Shown: in pieces, positions 62,974-64,000 of the stretch
Layout: the number at the start of each line of letters is the position of its first letter
Numbering within the stretch: the first letter of the stretch is position 1
NCBI GenBank assembly: GCA_017548075.1
Contig: JAFYNL010000024.1
Span: 1 to 64,000, forward strand
Source: Bacteroidaceae bacterium
Lineage (GTDB): Bacteria > Bacteroidota > Bacteroidia > Bacteroidales > Bacteroidaceae
Direction: 5' to 3'
DNA length: 64,000 nucleotides
Notes under the pieces: generated by a model
Databases searched by the model: none
What the model saw: only the letters and a program-made list of their open reading frames with translations
Told to the model about the DNA's origin: nothing
Position numbers and translations under genes: made by a program

Positions 62974-63729
62974 ATGAAGATAGGCGATAAGGTTCGCTTC
63001 CTCTCCGAAGTAGGAGGAGGCAGAGTCGTTGGCTTTCAAGGGAAAAACATCGTTCTTGTGGAAGACGAGGACGGTTTCGACATTCCTATGCAGGTGCGCG
63101 ATGTGGTAGTTATCGATAGCGATGATTACGACATCAGCAAGGTCAATCCTCTAGAAAAGAAAAAGCCTCTTCCCGCCTCAGCCACCCAAGCGAGGGAACA
63201 GGAAGAGCCTGAAGAGAAGCCTGTTACGTTCAAGCCGAAGCCTCTCGAAAGGCGTGAAGGTGAGCGACTTAACCTCTATCTCTCCTTCTTGCCCGACGAT
63301 GTGAAGGAAATCTCCAGCACAGGCTTTGAGTCGTACCTCGTGAACGACAGCAACTACTACATGCAAGTCTCGTTGATGAGTGCGGAAGGTGCGAGTTGGA
63401 AGCTGCGTTTCTGCGGCATTATAGAACCTAACAGCAAACTTTTTGTCGAAGCGTTCGACCGTTCGCAAGTCAACGACCTTGAGCGTCTTTGCGTGCAAAC
63501 CATCGCTTGGAAGCAGGATAAACCCTTCACGTTGAAGCCTGCCTTGACAACCGAACTTCGCCTCAACCTGACGAAGTTCTATAAATTACACATCTTCCGC
63601 CCAAATGAGTTCTTTAACGAACCTAATTGGACGGAAGATGTTATTCGTGACGACAAGCCTGTTCGCAACGTTTATGTGGATGCCGAACAGGTGAAAGAAG
63701 CGCTTAACTCTTCGTGTCGCCAAACTTAG
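62974..63729 (+). CDS. DUF2027 protein lacking the usual Smr domain
   Basis: The 251-residue protein matches the N-terminal part of the DUF2027 family: MKIGDKVRFLSEVGGGRVVG as a Tudor/KOW-like barrel (about 1-50), a Pro/Glu/Lys linker (about 65-95) and the DUF2027 beta-sandwich (about 98-245, LNLYLSFLPDDVKEISSTGF, YLVNDSNYYMQVSLMSAEG). Relatives from Bacteroides, as I remember them, continue with an Smr/MutS2-type nuclease domain. Here the frame ends at EQVKEALNSSCRQT, where that domain would begin. The 3' end overlaps the convergent guanylyltransferase gene by 26 bases. This is either lineage-specific domain loss or truncation. Confidence 0.85.
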   Translation: MKIGDKVRFLSEVGGGRVVGFQGKNIVLVEDEDGFDIPMQVRDVVVIDSDDYDISKVNPLEKKKPLPASATQAREQEEPEEKPVTFKPKPLERREGERLNLYLSFLPDDVKEISSTGFESYLVNDSNYYMQVSLMSAEGASWKLRFCGIIEPNSKLFVEAFDRSQVNDLERLCVQTIAWKQDKPFTLKPALTTELRLNLTKFYKLHIFRPNEFFNEPNWTEDVIRDDKPVRNVYVDAEQVKEALNSSCRQT

Positions 63730-64000
63730 TGTCCGTGTGCATGCGACGCATTGCTGCGACATCTTGGCGCGGACAAATCATGAGGAACTCTCCTTCCTCT
63801 GCAATCACGTAGTCTTTTAAGCCTTTAACGACGGCCGTGTGACCTTTCGGAAGGCGGATGATGTTGCCCGAACACTCGTAGAGATAGGCGTCGGTGTTGA
63901 GCAGGACATTGCCTTCGGCGTCGCTTGGCGCGTCTTCTCCGAGGCTTGCCCAAGTACCTATGTCGGCCCAACCGAAGTGTCCGCGCTGCACATAAACGTG
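63704..64000 (-). CDS. manC: Mannose-1-phosphate guanylyltransferase, C-terminal part
   Basis: The window cuts this minus-strand gene; the last 98 codons are present, beginning HVYVQRGHFGWADIGTWASL. This is the GWADIGTW motif of the mannose-1-phosphate guanylyltransferase nucleotidyltransferase domain, followed by a short beta-helix (GNVLLNTDAYLYECSGNIIR) and the family tail (KGLKDYVIAEEGEFLMICPR). The enzyme makes GDP-mannose, a precursor for glycans. Its stop lies inside the end of the DUF2027 gene on the other strand. Confidence 0.9.
   Translation of the reverse strand, partial: HVYVQRGHFGWADIGTWASLGEDAPSDAEGNVLLNTDAYLYECSGNIIRLPKGHTAVVKGLKDYVIAEEGEFLMICPRQDVAAMRRMHTDTKFGDTKS

Overview
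The window looks like chromosomal DNA of a Bacteroidales bacterium, most probably Prevotellaceae-like. The evidence is: minus-7 boxes of the Bacteroidetes type (TAnnTTTG) in front of many genes on both strands; a fused SecDF; two-parvulin SurA and OstA-like envelope genes next to mutL; GH92, GH76 and GH115 enzymes; a BspA-like leucine-rich-repeat giant; a DUF2027 protein; and C-terminal tails of the type IX secretion kind. No phage, integrase, transposase, CRISPR array, rRNA or tRNA was recognised.

Layout. 1-1.6 kb: purD and a coupled membrane protein (minus). 1.7-3.9 kb: secreted protein, ECF sigma factor and a membrane-anchored putative anti-sigma factor, all overlapping (plus). 4.0-8.4 kb: cysE, an RlmL-like RNA methyltransferase and an S9 dipeptidyl peptidase (minus operon). 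8.7-11.7 kb: secDF. 11.8-13.8 kb: rhomboid protease and an EEP-family phosphatase/nuclease. 14.1 kb: HU. 14.5-22.3 kb: four-gene envelope operon (coiled-coil lipoprotein, OmpA, secreted protein, outer-membrane protein). 22.4-24.1 kb: CPBP protease, a short gene remnant and a small secreted protein. 24.2-26.4 kb: GH92. 26.5-29.4 kb: a fused NapH/NapG-like iron-sulfur membrane protein plus a ferredoxin-tailed aldo/keto reductase. 29.8-39.1 kb: guaB, two parvulin chaperones, OstA-like, small membrane protein, mutL, trpS, all colinear. 39.5-45.5 kb: carbohydrate operon Gfo/Idh oxidoreductase, DUF1080, GH92, GH76. 45.6-49.8 kb: VanZ-like protein, divergent from two tandem sodium-dependent transporters and a ComEA-like protein. 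50.0-56.8 kb: a 2258-residue BspA/GLUG surface protein. 56.8-60.1 kb: GH115. 60.8-63.7 kb: queA, a zinc metallopeptidase and a DUF2027 protein that lacks its usual Smr tail. The window ends inside a mannose-1-phosphate guanylyltransferase.

Together the genes describe an envelope-rich glycan degrader. Mannan and glucuronoxylan-type enzymes and large adhesin-like proteins are exported by Sec and in part probably by the type IX system. Periplasmic chaperones and OmpA-type proteins support the outer membrane.

The most unusual signal is not a gene. Nine intergenic sites carry a family of short near-palindromic units repeated with a 22-bp period, so there is a dyad about every 11 bp (one helical turn). 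At several sites the array is enclosed by inverted arms that look like a bidirectional terminator. A second non-coding oddity lies at 60.46-60.66 kb, where inverted clusters of a TGTGGAA word flank a very AT-rich core.
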